The notes beneath the pieces were generated by a model that searched no databases, was not told the DNA's origin, and saw nothing but the letters and a program-made list of their open reading frames with translations. From an uncultured Clostridia bacterium (GTDB taxonomy: Bacteria > Bacillota > Clostridia > RGIG6154), in contig CAKSDT010000011.1 in NCBI GenBank assembly GCA_934446135.1, positions 1 to 25,833 of the forward strand: a stretch of DNA of 25,833 nucleotides. The letters run 5' to 3'. How positions within the stretch are numbered: position 1 is the first letter of the stretch; each line of letters opens with the position of its first letter. Below, piece by piece: positions 1 to 7,960 of the stretch. The position numbers and the translations under genes were made by a program.

Positions 1-215
1 GTATCAAAACAACCTGTTCAGGTCGTTTGGGCGGTGCAGAAATTGCTCGTGCCGAACATTATCATGAAGGTACTATTCCACTTCAGACAATCAGAGCGGA
101 CATTGACTACGGTTTTGCTGAAGCTGATACAACTTATGGTAAAATAGGCGTTAAGGTTTGGATTTACAAGGGTGAAGTTCTTCCCGGAAGCAACAAGAAG
201 GGAGAGAATAAATAA
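1..215 (+). CDS. rpsC: 30S ribosomal protein S3, C-terminal part (partial)
   Basis: Only the 3' end of the gene is present; it enters the window in frame 3 and stops with TAA at 213-215. The readable tail contains the S3 C-terminal domain pattern (SGRLGGAEIARAE, then TIPLQTIRADIDYG and YGKIGVKVWIYKGE), which is very characteristic of bacterial S3, a protein at the mRNA entry site of the 30S subunit. The TAA overlaps the rplP start by one base (TAATG), so the two genes are translationally coupled. A TTG at 27 is an internal Leu codon, not a start. Confidence 0.97.
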   Translation, partial: IKTTCSGRLGGAEIARAEHYHEGTIPLQTIRADIDYGFAEADTTYGKIGVKVWIYKGEVLPGSNKKGENK

Positions 216-649
216 TGTTATTACCTAAAAGAGTTAAATACAGAAGAGTAATGAGAGGCAGAATGACCGGTAAGGCAACAAGAGGTAACAAAGTTACTTA
301 CGGTGAATTTGGTATTCAGGCATTGCAGCCCGGCTGGATTACAAGCAATCAGATCGAAGCTGCCCGTATCGCAATGACAAGATACACAAAAAGAGGCGGT
401 AAAGTTTGGATTAAGATTTTCCCCGACAAGCCTGTAACAGAAAAACCGGCTGAAACCCGTATGGGTAGCGGTAAAGGTTCACCGGAATACTGGGTAGCAG
501 TTGTTAAACCCGGCAGAATTATGTTTGAAATCGGCGGAATTTCCGAAGATGTTGCAAGAGAGGCTCTTCGTCTTGCTATTCATAAGTTGCCTATCAAGTG
601 CAAAATCGTATCTAAAGCAGATACAGAAAAGGAAGGTGCGGCTGAATGA
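215..649 (+). CDS. rplP: 50S ribosomal protein L16
   Basis: This 144-residue protein has the usual L16 length and begins MLLPKRVKYRR, with GRMTGKATRG, AARIAMTR and the MGSGKGSPEYWVAVVKPG segment, all hallmarks of L16. L16 binds 23S rRNA near the A site and helps position aminoacyl-tRNA. Its start overlaps the rpsC stop by one base and its stop (ATGA) overlaps the rpmC start by four, as expected inside the S10 operon. Nothing is unusual about it. Confidence 0.98.
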   Translation: MLLPKRVKYRRVMRGRMTGKATRGNKVTYGEFGIQALQPGWITSNQIEAARIAMTRYTKRGGKVWIKIFPDKPVTEKPAETRMGSGKGSPEYWVAVVKPGRIMFEIGGISEDVAREALRLAIHKLPIKCKIVSKADTEKEGAAE

Positions 650-840
650 AGATTAAAGAAATCAGAGAATTGACTTACGAAGAATTGGAAGCCAAATTGA
701 AAGATTTAAAAGCTGAATTATTCAACCTTAAATTCCAGAATGCAACTGCACAGCTTGATAATCCTATGAAGATGGCAGAAGTTAAGAAGTCAATTGCGAA
801 AGTTAAAACTGTAATGAGAGAATTAGAACTTAGTAAATAA
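646..840 (+). CDS. rpmC: 50S ribosomal protein L29
   Basis: A 64-residue protein of typical L29 length, beginning MKIKEIRELTYEELEAKL and containing the AELFNLKFQ motif that defines the family. It forms a short helical hairpin next to the peptide exit tunnel, at the docking site for trigger factor and SRP. The start codon lies within the last four bases of rplP (ATGA overlap). A 44-base spacer containing AGGGAGG follows before rpsQ. Confidence 0.97.
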   Translation: MKIKEIRELTYEELEAKLKDLKAELFNLKFQNATAQLDNPMKMAEVKKSIAKVKTVMRELELSK

Positions 841-884
841 AGTTTTATATAATTCCTTATGAATTTCGGAAGGGAGGCACCGAC

Positions 885-1142
885 ATGTCAGAACGAGCAT
901 ATAGAAAGACACGAGTTGGTAAAGTAATCAGCAATAAAATGGACAAGACAATAGTTGTTGCTATTGTTGACAGTGTAAAACATCCGTTATATAGCAAAAT
1001 TATTAAGAGAACCTATAAACTTAAAGCCCATGATGAGCAGAATGTCTGCAATATCGGCGATACAGTTAAGGTTATGGAAACAAGACCTCTTTCAAAGGAT
1101 AAGAGATGGCGTCTTGTAGAAGTTATAGAAAAAGCTCAGTAA
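885..1142 (+). CDS. rpsQ: 30S ribosomal protein S17
   Basis: An 85-residue S17, an OB-fold protein that binds 16S rRNA early in assembly. Recognisable features are RVGKVISNKMDKTIVV near the N-terminus, HPLYSKIIKRTYKLKAHD in the middle and CNIGDTVKVMETRPLSKDKRW toward the end. The ATG is preceded by AGGGAGG (871-877) at 7 bases. It is the standard neighbour of rpmC and rplN. Confidence 0.98.
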   Translation: MSERAYRKTRVGKVISNKMDKTIVVAIVDSVKHPLYSKIIKRTYKLKAHDEQNVCNIGDTVKVMETRPLSKDKRWRLVEVIEKAQ

Positions 1143-1166
1143 TGTTTGGGCAGGAAGGAGATTACT

Positions 1167-1535
1167 ATGGTACAGCAACAGACTTTATTAAAAGTTGCAG
1201 ATAACACCGGGGCGAAAGAAATTATGTGTATCAGAGTTCTTGGCGGTACAAGAAGAAGATATGCAAATGTTGGCGATGTTATTGTTGCTTCTGTTAAAAA
1301 GGCTGCACCAAACGGTGTGGTTAAAAAAGGTGAAGTAGTAAAAGCCGTAGTGGTAAGAAGCGTAAAAGGTGTTAAAAGACCCGATGGTTCTTATATAAAA
1401 TTTGACGAAAATGCAGCAGTTATTATCCGTGATGATAAAACTCCGAAGGGAACTCGTATTTTCGGACCTGTTGCAAGAGAACTCAGAGACAAAGAATATA
1501 TGAAGATTTTATCTTTGGCTCCTGAAGTATTATAA
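1167..1535 (+). CDS. rplN: 50S ribosomal protein L14
   Basis: L14 sits at the 30S/50S interface. The 122-residue product starts MVQQQTLLKVADNTGAKE, the near-invariant L14 N-terminus, and contains GDVIVASVKKA, and GTRIFGPVARELR near the end. I chose ATG at 1167 because it gives the canonical N-terminus and has AAGGAG at 1155-1160; an in-frame upstream TTG-type start at 1146 would add seven residues that run through this ribosome binding site, so it is rejected. Confidence 0.97.
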   Translation: MVQQQTLLKVADNTGAKEIMCIRVLGGTRRRYANVGDVIVASVKKAAPNGVVKKGEVVKAVVVRSVKGVKRPDGSYIKFDENAAVIIRDDKTPKGTRIFGPVARELRDKEYMKILSLAPEVL

Positions 1536-1551
1536 TAGGAGGTGCAGCATA

Positions 1552-1875
1552 ATGAGTAAAATGCACATTAGAAAAGGTGATACAGTTGTTGTACTTTCCG
1601 GTAAGGATAAGGGTAAAAAAGGAAAAGTTCTTTCAGTTTTACCTAACAAGTCAAAAGCAATTGTAGAAGGTGTTGCCTTAGCAACTAAACACCAGAAACC
1701 GCGTAAAGTCGGCGAAGAGGGCGGCATTATCCATCAGGAAATTCCTATATATGCAAGCAAACTTATGCATGTTTGCGGAAAATGCGGCGAACCGACAAGA
1801 ATCGGTCGTAAGGTTATGGATGACGGCAGCATAGTTCGTTACTGCAAGAAATGCAACGAATTATTTGTAGATTAA
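1552..1875 (+). CDS. rplX: 50S ribosomal protein L24 (zinc-ribbon form)
   Basis: L24 is an assembly-initiator protein of the large subunit. The 107 residues include an N-terminal KOW motif (HIRKGDTVVVLSGKDKGKKG, about residues 5-24) and the HQKPRKVGEEGGI segment. The C-terminal part carries two cysteine pairs, C75/C78 and C98/C101, forming a possible zinc ribbon that many L24 proteins have lost. RBS AGGAGG lies just upstream. Spacing to rplN is 16 bases and to rplE 22 bases. Confidence 0.97.
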   Translation: MSKMHIRKGDTVVVLSGKDKGKKGKVLSVLPNKSKAIVEGVALATKHQKPRKVGEEGGIIHQEIPIYASKLMHVCGKCGEPTRIGRKVMDDGSIVRYCKKCNELFVD

Positions 1876-1897
1876 AATCGGGAAGGAGGTTATTTTA

Positions 1898-2440
1898 ATG
1901 GCTAGACTTTATGATAAATATGTTGAAGAAATAGCACCTGCACTTAACACTAAATTTTCATACAAAAGTGCTATGCAGATTCCTAAAATCGATAAAGTTA
2001 TCGTAAATATCGGTGTTGCTGAAGCAAAAGATAATGCTAAAGCATTGGAAGCCGCAGCAAATGACCTTGCTATAATTACAGGTCAGAAGCCTTTGATTAC
2101 AAAGGTAAGAAAGTCAGTTGCTAACTTCAAAATCAGAGAAGGTATGAGTATTGGCTGTAAAGTAACTTTGAGAAGAGAAAAAATGTATGAATTCTTAGAT
2201 AGATTATTCAGCGTTGCACTCCCAAGAGTGCGTGACTTCAGAGGAATCAATCCTGACGGTTTTGACGGAAGAGGAAACTACAACTTCGGTTTGAAAGAAC
2301 AGTTGATTTTTCCTGAAATCGAATATGATAAGGTTGATAAAATCAGAGGTATGAATATTACTATCGTTACAACAGCAAAAACTGACGAAGAAGCAAAAGA
2401 GTTACTCACACTTATGGGTGCTCCATATGCACACAATTAA
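1898..2440 (+). CDS. rplE: 50S ribosomal protein L5
   Basis: L5 binds 5S rRNA and contacts the P-site tRNA. The 180-residue length is usual. Diagnostic segments are QIPKIDKVIVNIGVAEA, the ITGQKPLITKVRKSVANFKIR stretch split over residues 60-80, GCKVTLRREKMYEFLDRL and RDFRGINPDGFDGRGNYNFG. A strong GGAAGGAGG precedes the ATG. It sits between rplX and rpsN as in essentially all Firmicutes. Confidence 0.98.
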   Translation: MARLYDKYVEEIAPALNTKFSYKSAMQIPKIDKVIVNIGVAEAKDNAKALEAAANDLAIITGQKPLITKVRKSVANFKIREGMSIGCKVTLRREKMYEFLDRLFSVALPRVRDFRGINPDGFDGRGNYNFGLKEQLIFPEIEYDKVDKIRGMNITIVTTAKTDEEAKELLTLMGAPYAHN

Positions 2441-2457
2441 TAAGGAGGGAATTAATC

Positions 2458-2643
2458 TTGGCTAAAAAATCAATGATCGTTAAACAGCAGAGAACTCCTA
2501 AGTATAAAACGAGAGCTTATACAAGATGCAAAATTTGCGGAAGACCGCATGCTTATTTGAGAAAATTCGGAATTTGCCGTATATGCTTCAGAGAACTTGC
2601 ATATAAAGGTCAGATCCCCGGAGTAAGAAAAGCAAGCTGGTAA
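2458..2643 (+). CDS. rpsN: 30S ribosomal protein S14, type Z (zinc form)
   Basis: A 61-residue S14 of the short, zinc-binding type: C24/C27 and C40/C43 form the zinc site (YTRCKICGRPHAYLRKFGIC), followed by CFRELAYKGQIPGVRKASW at the end. S14 is assembled late into the 30S head. Translation appears to start at TTG 2458: AAGGAGG at 2442-2448 is 9 bases away and no suitable ATG exists in frame before the conserved residues. No zinc-independent S14 paralogue is in this window. Confidence 0.96.
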   Translation: MAKKSMIVKQQRTPKYKTRAYTRCKICGRPHAYLRKFGICRICFRELAYKGQIPGVRKASW

Positions 2644-2658
2644 TACGAATTAATATCG

Positions 2659-2680
2659 TTTGTAGAAATACAAATTTTCT
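2659..2680 (+). promoter_or_regulatory. AT-rich GAAA-loop hairpin between rpsN and rpsH
   Basis: A perfect 6-bp stem TTTGTA/TACAAA closed by a GAAA tetraloop is followed directly by TTTTCT. It lies in the 61-base spacer before the rpsH ribosome binding site. It could be a weak attenuator or an RNA processing/stability element that tunes the downstream part of the operon. With only one G-C pair it is too weak to be called a real terminator with confidence. Confidence 0.3.
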
Positions 2681-2704
2681 AATAATTGGAAGGAGGTAAC
2701 ATAT

Positions 2705-3103
2705 ATGCATATCACAGATCCGGTAGCAGATATGCTTACACGCATAAGAAATGCAAATGATGCTAAACACGAAACAGTTGATGTTCCTTGTTCAAATGTA
2801 AAGAAAGCAATCGCTGATATATTACTTGAAGAGGGCTATATTAAAAACTATCAGATTATTGATGATAACAAACAGGGCATCATCAGAATTTCATTGAAAT
2901 ACGGTTCAAATAAACAGAAAGTTATTTCGGGCTTGAAGAAAATTTCCAAACCCGGTCTCAGAATTTACTCGTCAAAAGAAGATTTGCCAAGAGTTTTGAA
3001 AGGACTCGGAATTGCAATCATCTCTACTTCTAAAGGTATTATGACCGATAAAAAAGCAAGAGAAAACAATGTTGGCGGAGAAGTTTTGGCTTTTGTTTGG
3101 TAA
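2705..3103 (+). CDS. rpsH: 30S ribosomal protein S8
   Basis: A 132-residue S8 beginning with the family's DPVADMLTRIRNANDAKH pattern and ending with the SKGIMTDKKARENNVGGEVL segment and a terminal VW. S8 binds the central domain of 16S rRNA and, in well-studied bacteria, represses its own operon by binding spc mRNA. The ATG follows GGAAGGAGG (2689-2697). I could not identify a convincing S8-binding mRNA mimic by eye. Confidence 0.98.
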   Translation: MHITDPVADMLTRIRNANDAKHETVDVPCSNVKKAIADILLEEGYIKNYQIIDDNKQGIIRISLKYGSNKQKVISGLKKISKPGLRIYSSKEDLPRVLKGLGIAIISTSKGIMTDKKARENNVGGEVLAFVW

Positions 3104-3144
3104 TTTAAACTTGAAGTTGTTATTTACATTAAGGAGGTGTAACA

Positions 3145-3684
3145 ATGTCCAGAATTGGTAGAATGCCTATAGAAATACCACAGGGCGTTGATGTAAAACT
3201 TAATGCGGGTATCATTACAGTTAAAGGTCCGAAAGGAACTTTGGAAAGAACACTTCACCCCGAAATGTTAGTTTCGGTTGAAGGAAACGAAGTTATTGTA
3301 AAAAGACCGTCAGAAGTAAAATTCCATAAATCACTTCACGGTTTAACCCGTTCATTAATTAATAATATGATTATCGGTGTAACCGATGGTTTCTCAAAGA
3401 CACTTGAAATTAACGGTGTTGGTTACAGGGCTGCAAAGCAGGGAAATAAACTTGTTATGAACCTTGGTTATTCACACCAAGTTGAAATGGAAGAAATCCC
3501 CGGCATCAAAATTGATGTACCGAGTCCTAACCAGGTGATTATTTCAGGTTGTGACAAACAGGCTGTAGGTCAGTTTGCTGCAGTAGTAAGAGAAAAGAGA
3601 TTGCCTGAACCTTACAAAGGTAAAGGTATTAAGTATTCTGATGAAACAATTATCAGAAAAGAAGGTAAGACAGGTAAGAAATAA
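3145..3684 (+). CDS. rplF: 50S ribosomal protein L6
   Basis: L6 is a two-domain protein near the sarcin-ricin loop. The 179 residues start MSRIGRMPIEIPQGV and carry VKGPKGTLERT in the first domain and LEINGVGYRAAKQGNKLVMNLGYSH in the second (split across residues about 98-122). The C-terminal RLPEPYKGKGIKYSDE and RKEGKTGKK are conserved family endings. RBS AAGGAGG precedes the ATG. Normal length and position. Confidence 0.98.
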   Translation: MSRIGRMPIEIPQGVDVKLNAGIITVKGPKGTLERTLHPEMLVSVEGNEVIVKRPSEVKFHKSLHGLTRSLINNMIIGVTDGFSKTLEINGVGYRAAKQGNKLVMNLGYSHQVEMEEIPGIKIDVPSPNQVIISGCDKQAVGQFAAVVREKRLPEPYKGKGIKYSDETIIRKEGKTGKK

Positions 3685-3718
3685 TAATACTAAATCCTAT
3701 TGAAAGGAGTGGAATGTA

Positions 3719-4078
3719 TTGATTAACAAGATTTCAAGCAGTGTATCAAGAATTGCAAGACACAAAAGAGTAAGAAAACTTATTTCAGGTACAACTGAAA
3801 GACCTCGTCTTTGTGTTTTCAGAAGTTCTAAGAATATATATGCACAAATTATTGACGATACAAACGGAACTACATTAGTTTCTGCATCATCGTTGGATGC
3901 CGCTTTCGAAGGAAACGGCGGAAATAAAGAAGCAGCTAAAAAGGTCGGTCAGATGATAGCTGAAAAGGCTGCAGATAAAGGTATCAAGAATGTTGTGTTT
4001 GACAGAGGCGGATACATTTATCACGGTAGAGTAAAAGAATTAGCCGAAGGAGCCAGAGAAGGCGGGCTGGAATTCTAA
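3719..4078 (+). CDS. rplR: 50S ribosomal protein L18
   Basis: L18 brings 5S rRNA into the large subunit together with L5. The 119-residue product contains RIARHKRVRKLISGTTERPR, LCVFRSSKNIYAQIIDD and the C-terminal FDRGGYIYHGRVKELAEGAREGG pattern. Translation begins at TTG 3719, with AAGGAG at 3704-3709, 9 bases away; the nearby ATG at 3714 is out of frame. Confidence 0.96.
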   Translation: MINKISSSVSRIARHKRVRKLISGTTERPRLCVFRSSKNIYAQIIDDTNGTTLVSASSLDAAFEGNGGNKEAAKKVGQMIAEKAADKGIKNVVFDRGGYIYHGRVKELAEGAREGGLEF

Positions 4079-4091
4079 TAGGAGGTAAAAT

Positions 4092-4592
4092 ATGGCAGAC
4101 ATTAATACAAACGCTGTGGAATATAAAGAAACCGTTGTAAATATTAACCGTGTTGCTAAAGTTGTTAAAGGCGGTAGAACCTTCAGATTCAGTGCATTGG
4201 TTGTTGTTGGCGACGGTAACGGTCATGTAGGTTGCGGTATGGGTAAGGCTGCTGAAATTCCTGAAGCAGTTAGAAAAGCAATCGAAGACGCAAAGAAAAA
4301 CATAGTTTCTGTAGCAATGGTAGGAACTACTATTCCGCACGAAATTATTGGTGAATACGGTGCAGGCAGAGTTTTGATGAAACCCGCTAAAAAAGGTACC
4401 GGTGTTATCGCAGGCGGTCCTGCCAGAGCGGTATTGGAACTCGCAGGCATTAAGGATATCAGAACGAAATCGCTTCGTTCAAACAATCCTAAAAATATGG
4501 TTGGTGCAACAATCCAGGGATTGGCCAGCCTTAAAGAAGCAGCTGATGTTGCTGCACTTCGCGGCAAGACAGTTGAAGAATTATTAGGTTAA
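4092..4592 (+). CDS. rpsE: 30S ribosomal protein S5
   Basis: S5 lies at the mRNA entry channel and influences decoding accuracy. The 166-residue protein has the double-stranded-RNA-binding-like N-terminal domain (VNINRVAKVVKGGRTFRFSA, VGDGNGHVGCGMGKA) and the C-terminal domain (VLMKPAKKGTGVIAGGPARAV, ELAGIKDI, KSLRSNNPKNMV). AGGAGG is just before the ATG. Spacing to rplR is 13 bases, so the two are likely translationally coupled. Confidence 0.98.
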   Translation: MADINTNAVEYKETVVNINRVAKVVKGGRTFRFSALVVVGDGNGHVGCGMGKAAEIPEAVRKAIEDAKKNIVSVAMVGTTIPHEIIGEYGAGRVLMKPAKKGTGVIAGGPARAVLELAGIKDIRTKSLRSNNPKNMVGATIQGLASLKEAADVAALRGKTVEELLG

Positions 4593-4605
4593 GGAGGAAT
4601 TTAAG

Positions 4606-4788
4606 ATGGCAAAAATTAAAGTAACATTAACAAAGAGTGTTATCGGTAGAAAAGACGATCAGATTGCCACTGTTTCTGCCTTAGGTCTTAGAAAAATCAG
4701 ACAATCAGTTGTTCATGAAGCAACTCCTCAGATATTAGGTATGGTAAACAAGGTATGTCATCTTGTAAGCGTTGAGGAAATAAAATAA
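4606..4788 (+). CDS. rpmD: 50S ribosomal protein L30
   Basis: A 60-residue L30 of the normal bacterial length. It begins MAKIKVTLTKSVIGRKDDQ and contains ALGLRKIRQSVVHE and GMVNKVCHLV, which match the family pattern throughout. It is a small beta-alpha protein on the solvent side of the large subunit. It lies between rpsE and rplO with an AAGGAGG ribosome binding site. Confidence 0.97.
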   Translation: MAKIKVTLTKSVIGRKDDQIATVSALGLRKIRQSVVHEATPQILGMVNKVCHLVSVEEIK

Positions 4789-4804
4789 CAAGGAGGTGTA
4801 GCAA

Positions 4805-5245
4805 ATGAAACTTAGTGAATTATCACCGGCTCCGGGTTCAGTAAAAGAACGCTACAGAAAAGGTAGAGGTCACGCATCGGGTAACGGTAAGCAGGCAGGA
4901 AGAGGCCATAAAGGTCAGAATGCCCGTACCGGCGGCGGAGTAAGACCAGGCTTTGAAGGAGGTCAGATGCCTCTTTACAGAAGACTTCCGAAGAGAGGTT
5001 TCACTAATATTTTTGCTAAAAAGTATGTTGAAGTTTATGTTTCTTCACTAAATAAGTTTGAAGATAACACAGAAGTTACAGCAGACCTTTTAATAGAAAC
5101 AGGTATTATCAGCAAAGCGGCTGACGGTATCGTAGTATTAGGTAACGGCGAATTAAACAAAAAACTAGTAGTTAAGGCTGCTAAGTTTACAAAATCTGCT
5201 CAGGAAAAAATTGAAGCTGCCGGCGGAAAGGCTGAGGTGATTTAA
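4805..5245 (+). CDS. rplO: 50S ribosomal protein L15
   Basis: L15 threads a long basic extension into 23S rRNA. The 146 residues start MKLSELSPAPGSVKERYRKG, followed by a glycine- and arginine-rich extension (residues about 18-55 with GRGHKGQNARTGGGVRPGFE and GGQMPLYRRLPKRGF) and then a globular C-terminal domain. The stop codon is one base before the secY ATG, so translation of L15 and SecY is coupled. Confidence 0.98.
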   Translation: MKLSELSPAPGSVKERYRKGRGHASGNGKQAGRGHKGQNARTGGGVRPGFEGGQMPLYRRLPKRGFTNIFAKKYVEVYVSSLNKFEDNTEVTADLLIETGIISKAADGIVVLGNGELNKKLVVKAAKFTKSAQEKIEAAGGKAEVI

Positions 5246-5246
5246 G

Positions 5247-6530
5247 ATGATTAAGACCTTAGCAAACGCCTGGAAAATCCCGGATATGAGAAAGAAAATG
5301 CTTTGGACTGTTCTTCTTTTGGTAGTATTCAGATTCGGTTCAATCATTCCTGTTCCCGGTCTTGACAAGTCTGTGTTGCAGCAACTTGTATCAGGGGACG
5401 CAGCAAACTCACTTTTTGGATTTTTTAACACAATCAGTGGTGGTGCTTTTGAAAATGCGACAATTTTCGCAATGAGTATTACACCGTATATCAACTCCTC
5501 AATTATTATGAATCTCTTAACAGTTGCGATTCCCGCACTTGAGAGACTTTCAAAAGAAGGAGAAGAAGGTAGAAAGAAAATCGCACAGATAACAAGATAT
5601 GTAACAGTTGTTCTTGCGTTCATTCAGGCATCGGGCCTTTATGCAGCATTGCAGGGTTCTATTACAAATCCCGGCGTATTTTCATTTATTACTATTACAA
5701 TAACATTTACAGCCGGTACTGCATTTTTGATGTGGTTAGGTGAAAAGATTACTGAAAAAGGCGTAGGTAACGGTATTTCTCTTATCATCTTTATTGGTAT
5801 CATATCCCGTGCGGATGACGGAATTAAGGCACTTTATAATTACCTCAGCGGTAAGAACTTCAGTTTTGCAAGTGTTTTGGTTGTTGCTTTGTTTATAGTT
5901 ATTATGTTGATAGTTGTAGGCTTTGTAGTAACAATCAATGACGGCGAAAGAAGAATTCCGGTTCAGTATGCAAAGAGAGTAGTGGGCCGTAAAATGTACG
6001 TCGGCCAGTCAACTTTCATTCCACTGAAAGGTGCAATGGCGGGTGTTATACCGATTATCTTCGCAATGTCAATTTTGTCTTTCCCGGCAACAATTGCAAA
6101 TCTCTTCGGTGTAACAAATCCGACAGGATTCTGGAAAGGCTTTTTGTCTTTGTTTAATTCAAACAGTTGGTTCTATGGAGTAGTGTATTTCCTTCTTATA
6201 ATCTTCTTCACATATTTCTACACTTCAATACAGTTTAATCCTATTGAAATGGCAAATAATATGAAGAAAAACGGTGGATTTGTTTTGGGTATCAGACCCG
6301 GCAAACCTACATCGGATTATATTGCGAAGGTTTTGTCAAGAGTTACATTAATCGGTGCATTTGCACTTGGTTTGGTAGCAGTTCTCCCGCTTATACTCGG
6401 TGCATTTTCATCACTCAGTATCGGATTCGGCGGAACATCTATCCTGATCGTAGTAAGTGTTGCTCTTGAAACTGTTCAGCAAATGGAATCACAGATGCTT
6501 ATGCGTCACTATAAAGGATTTTTGGAATAA
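5247..6530 (+). CDS. secY: Protein translocase subunit SecY
   Basis: The channel-forming subunit of the SecYEG translocon in the cytoplasmic membrane. The 427 residues contain about ten hydrophobic helices. Recognisable SecY landmarks are FRFGSIIPVPG in the first helix region, the AMSITPYINSSIIMNLL plug/TM2 region, GERRIPVQYAKRVVG in the large cytoplasmic loop, and NNMKKNGGFVLGIRPGKPT with the essential arginine in the C5 loop. It is the standard last part of the spc operon; adk follows after a 27-base gap containing GGAGGG. Confidence 0.98.
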   Translation: MIKTLANAWKIPDMRKKMLWTVLLLVVFRFGSIIPVPGLDKSVLQQLVSGDAANSLFGFFNTISGGAFENATIFAMSITPYINSSIIMNLLTVAIPALERLSKEGEEGRKKIAQITRYVTVVLAFIQASGLYAALQGSITNPGVFSFITITITFTAGTAFLMWLGEKITEKGVGNGISLIIFIGIISRADDGIKALYNYLSGKNFSFASVLVVALFIVIMLIVVGFVVTINDGERRIPVQYAKRVVGRKMYVGQSTFIPLKGAMAGVIPIIFAMSILSFPATIANLFGVTNPTGFWKGFLSLFNSNSWFYGVVYFLLIIFFTYFYTSIQFNPIEMANNMKKNGGFVLGIRPGKPTSDYIAKVLSRVTLIGAFALGLVAVLPLILGAFSSLSIGFGGTSILIVVSVALETVQQMESQMLMRHYKGFLE

Positions 6531-6557
6531 AAGCGGTACTGATTGGAGGGCAAGGTA

Positions 6558-7199
6558 ATGAACATAATTTTACTTGGAGCGCCCGGTGCTGGAAAAGGCA
6601 CTCAGGCTGAAGCAATTTCAGAAAAACTAAACATTCCGGCAATATCAACCGGATTTATAATCAGAAATGCTATTTCCGCAGGAAACGAAGTCGGAAAATT
6701 GGCAAAAGATTATATAGATAAGGGACAGTTGGTTCCCGATGAAGTTGTTACAAAAATTCTTCTTGAAAGACTTGAAGAAGATGATTGTAAAAACGGATAC
6801 ATTCTCGACGGTTATCCGAGAACGCTTCCGCAGGCACAGGCATTGGTTGATAACAATATCGTGATTGATAAAGTCATTGATATCGAAGTTGCCGATGATG
6901 TGATTGTCGAAAGACTTTCGGGCAGAAGAGAGTGTTCAAAATGCGGCAGGACATATCATATCCTGTATAATAAACCAAGCGTTGACGGAAAATGTGATGT
7001 TTGCGGCGGTGAACTTATCCGCCGTGAAGATGACAATCCTGAAACTATAAAGCAAAGACTGGTTGTATATCACAATCAGACTGAACCTCTGATAGAGTTT
7101 TATACAAAAAGGGGACTTTTGGTTGTTGCCAAGGGCAATGAAACAGTTGAAAATACAACCAAAGAGGTTTTCAGTGCGTTAGGAGTAAAAAATGATTAA
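6558..7199 (+). CDS. adk: Adenylate kinase (zinc-lid form)
   Basis: Catalyses AMP + ATP = 2 ADP. The 213-residue product has the P-loop GAPGAGKGTQ (residues 7-16), the LDGYPRTLPQA motif (83-93), and a long LID with four zinc-type cysteines, C126/C129 and C146/C149. The AMP-site motif normally reading STGD is STGF here (F33), a departure from the textbook sequence that I believe also occurs in other Clostridia. I start it at ATG 6558 because GGAGGG (6545-6550) is well placed; an upstream in-frame start at 6543 would add five residues across that site. It overlaps map by 8 bases. Confidence 0.97.
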   Translation: MNIILLGAPGAGKGTQAEAISEKLNIPAISTGFIIRNAISAGNEVGKLAKDYIDKGQLVPDEVVTKILLERLEEDDCKNGYILDGYPRTLPQAQALVDNNIVIDKVIDIEVADDVIVERLSGRRECSKCGRTYHILYNKPSVDGKCDVCGGELIRREDDNPETIKQRLVVYHNQTEPLIEFYTKRGLLVVAKGNETVENTTKEVFSALGVKND

Positions 7200-7941
7200 T
7201 GTTAAATCTTCAAAAGAAATAGAACTTATGAGAATTGCCGCAAGACTTACCGGCGAGACTCTTAATCTTTTGAAAGAACATATTAAGCCGGGCATTTCGA
7301 CTGCAGAACTTGATAGAAGTGCGGAGAATTATTTGAAAAAAAATAATGCGACTCCGACATTCAAAGGTTATGGAGGTTTCCCCGGTTCGGTATGTGCTTC
7401 AGTTAACGAACAGGTTATACACGGAATACCGTCAAAAAAAGTTATACTGAAAGAAGGCGATATAATAAGCCTTGATTTCGGTGCTTGTTATAAAGGGTAT
7501 AACGGTGATGCAGCAAGAACTTATCCGGTTGGAAAAATATCGGAGGATGCCGAAAAACTTATTAAGGTTACAGAAGAAAGTTTCTTTAAAGGACTTGAAT
7601 TTTGCAAACCGGGCTGCCGTATATCGGATATATCACATGCTATTCAGGAATATGCTGAGAAATTCGGATACGGGGTCGTAAGAGAATATGTCGGTCACGG
7701 TGTAGGAAGGGAACTTCACGAAAGCCCGGAGATACCTAATTACGGTAATCCGGGAAGAGGTCCGCGACTGGTAAACGGTATGACTATTGCTGTCGAACCT
7801 ATGATCAATATGGGTGACTACAGAGTAAGGACACTCTCGAATGAGTGGACTGTTGTAACTCTGGACGGCTGCTTGTCAGCCCATTATGAAAATACGATTC
7901 TTATAACCAAAGGAGAACCTGAAGTTTTAACTCTGGTTTAA
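7192..7941 (+). CDS. map: Type I methionyl aminopeptidase
   Basis: Removes the initiator methionine from nascent proteins; cytosolic metalloenzyme. All five metal ligands of the family can be placed in the 249 residues: D95 (SLDFG), D106 (YNGDAART), H169 (GHGVGRELHE), E202 (IAVEPM) and E233 (HYENT); H78 (IHGIP) is the conserved substrate-side histidine. The length matches type I enzymes without an N-terminal zinc-finger extension. The start overlaps the end of adk by 8 bases. Confidence 0.97.
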   Translation: MINVKSSKEIELMRIAARLTGETLNLLKEHIKPGISTAELDRSAENYLKKNNATPTFKGYGGFPGSVCASVNEQVIHGIPSKKVILKEGDIISLDFGACYKGYNGDAARTYPVGKISEDAEKLIKVTEESFFKGLEFCKPGCRISDISHAIQEYAEKFGYGVVREYVGHGVGRELHESPEIPNYGNPGRGPRLVNGMTIAVEPMINMGDYRVRTLSNEWTVVTLDGCLSAHYENTILITKGEPEVLTLV

Positions 7942-7960
7942 AATTCTTAGAGGTGATTAA

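Noticed and set aside
1146..1166. Upstream in-frame start for rplN
   Set aside because: L14 has a near-invariant N-terminus matching ATG 1167, and the upstream codons lie across the ribosome binding site.
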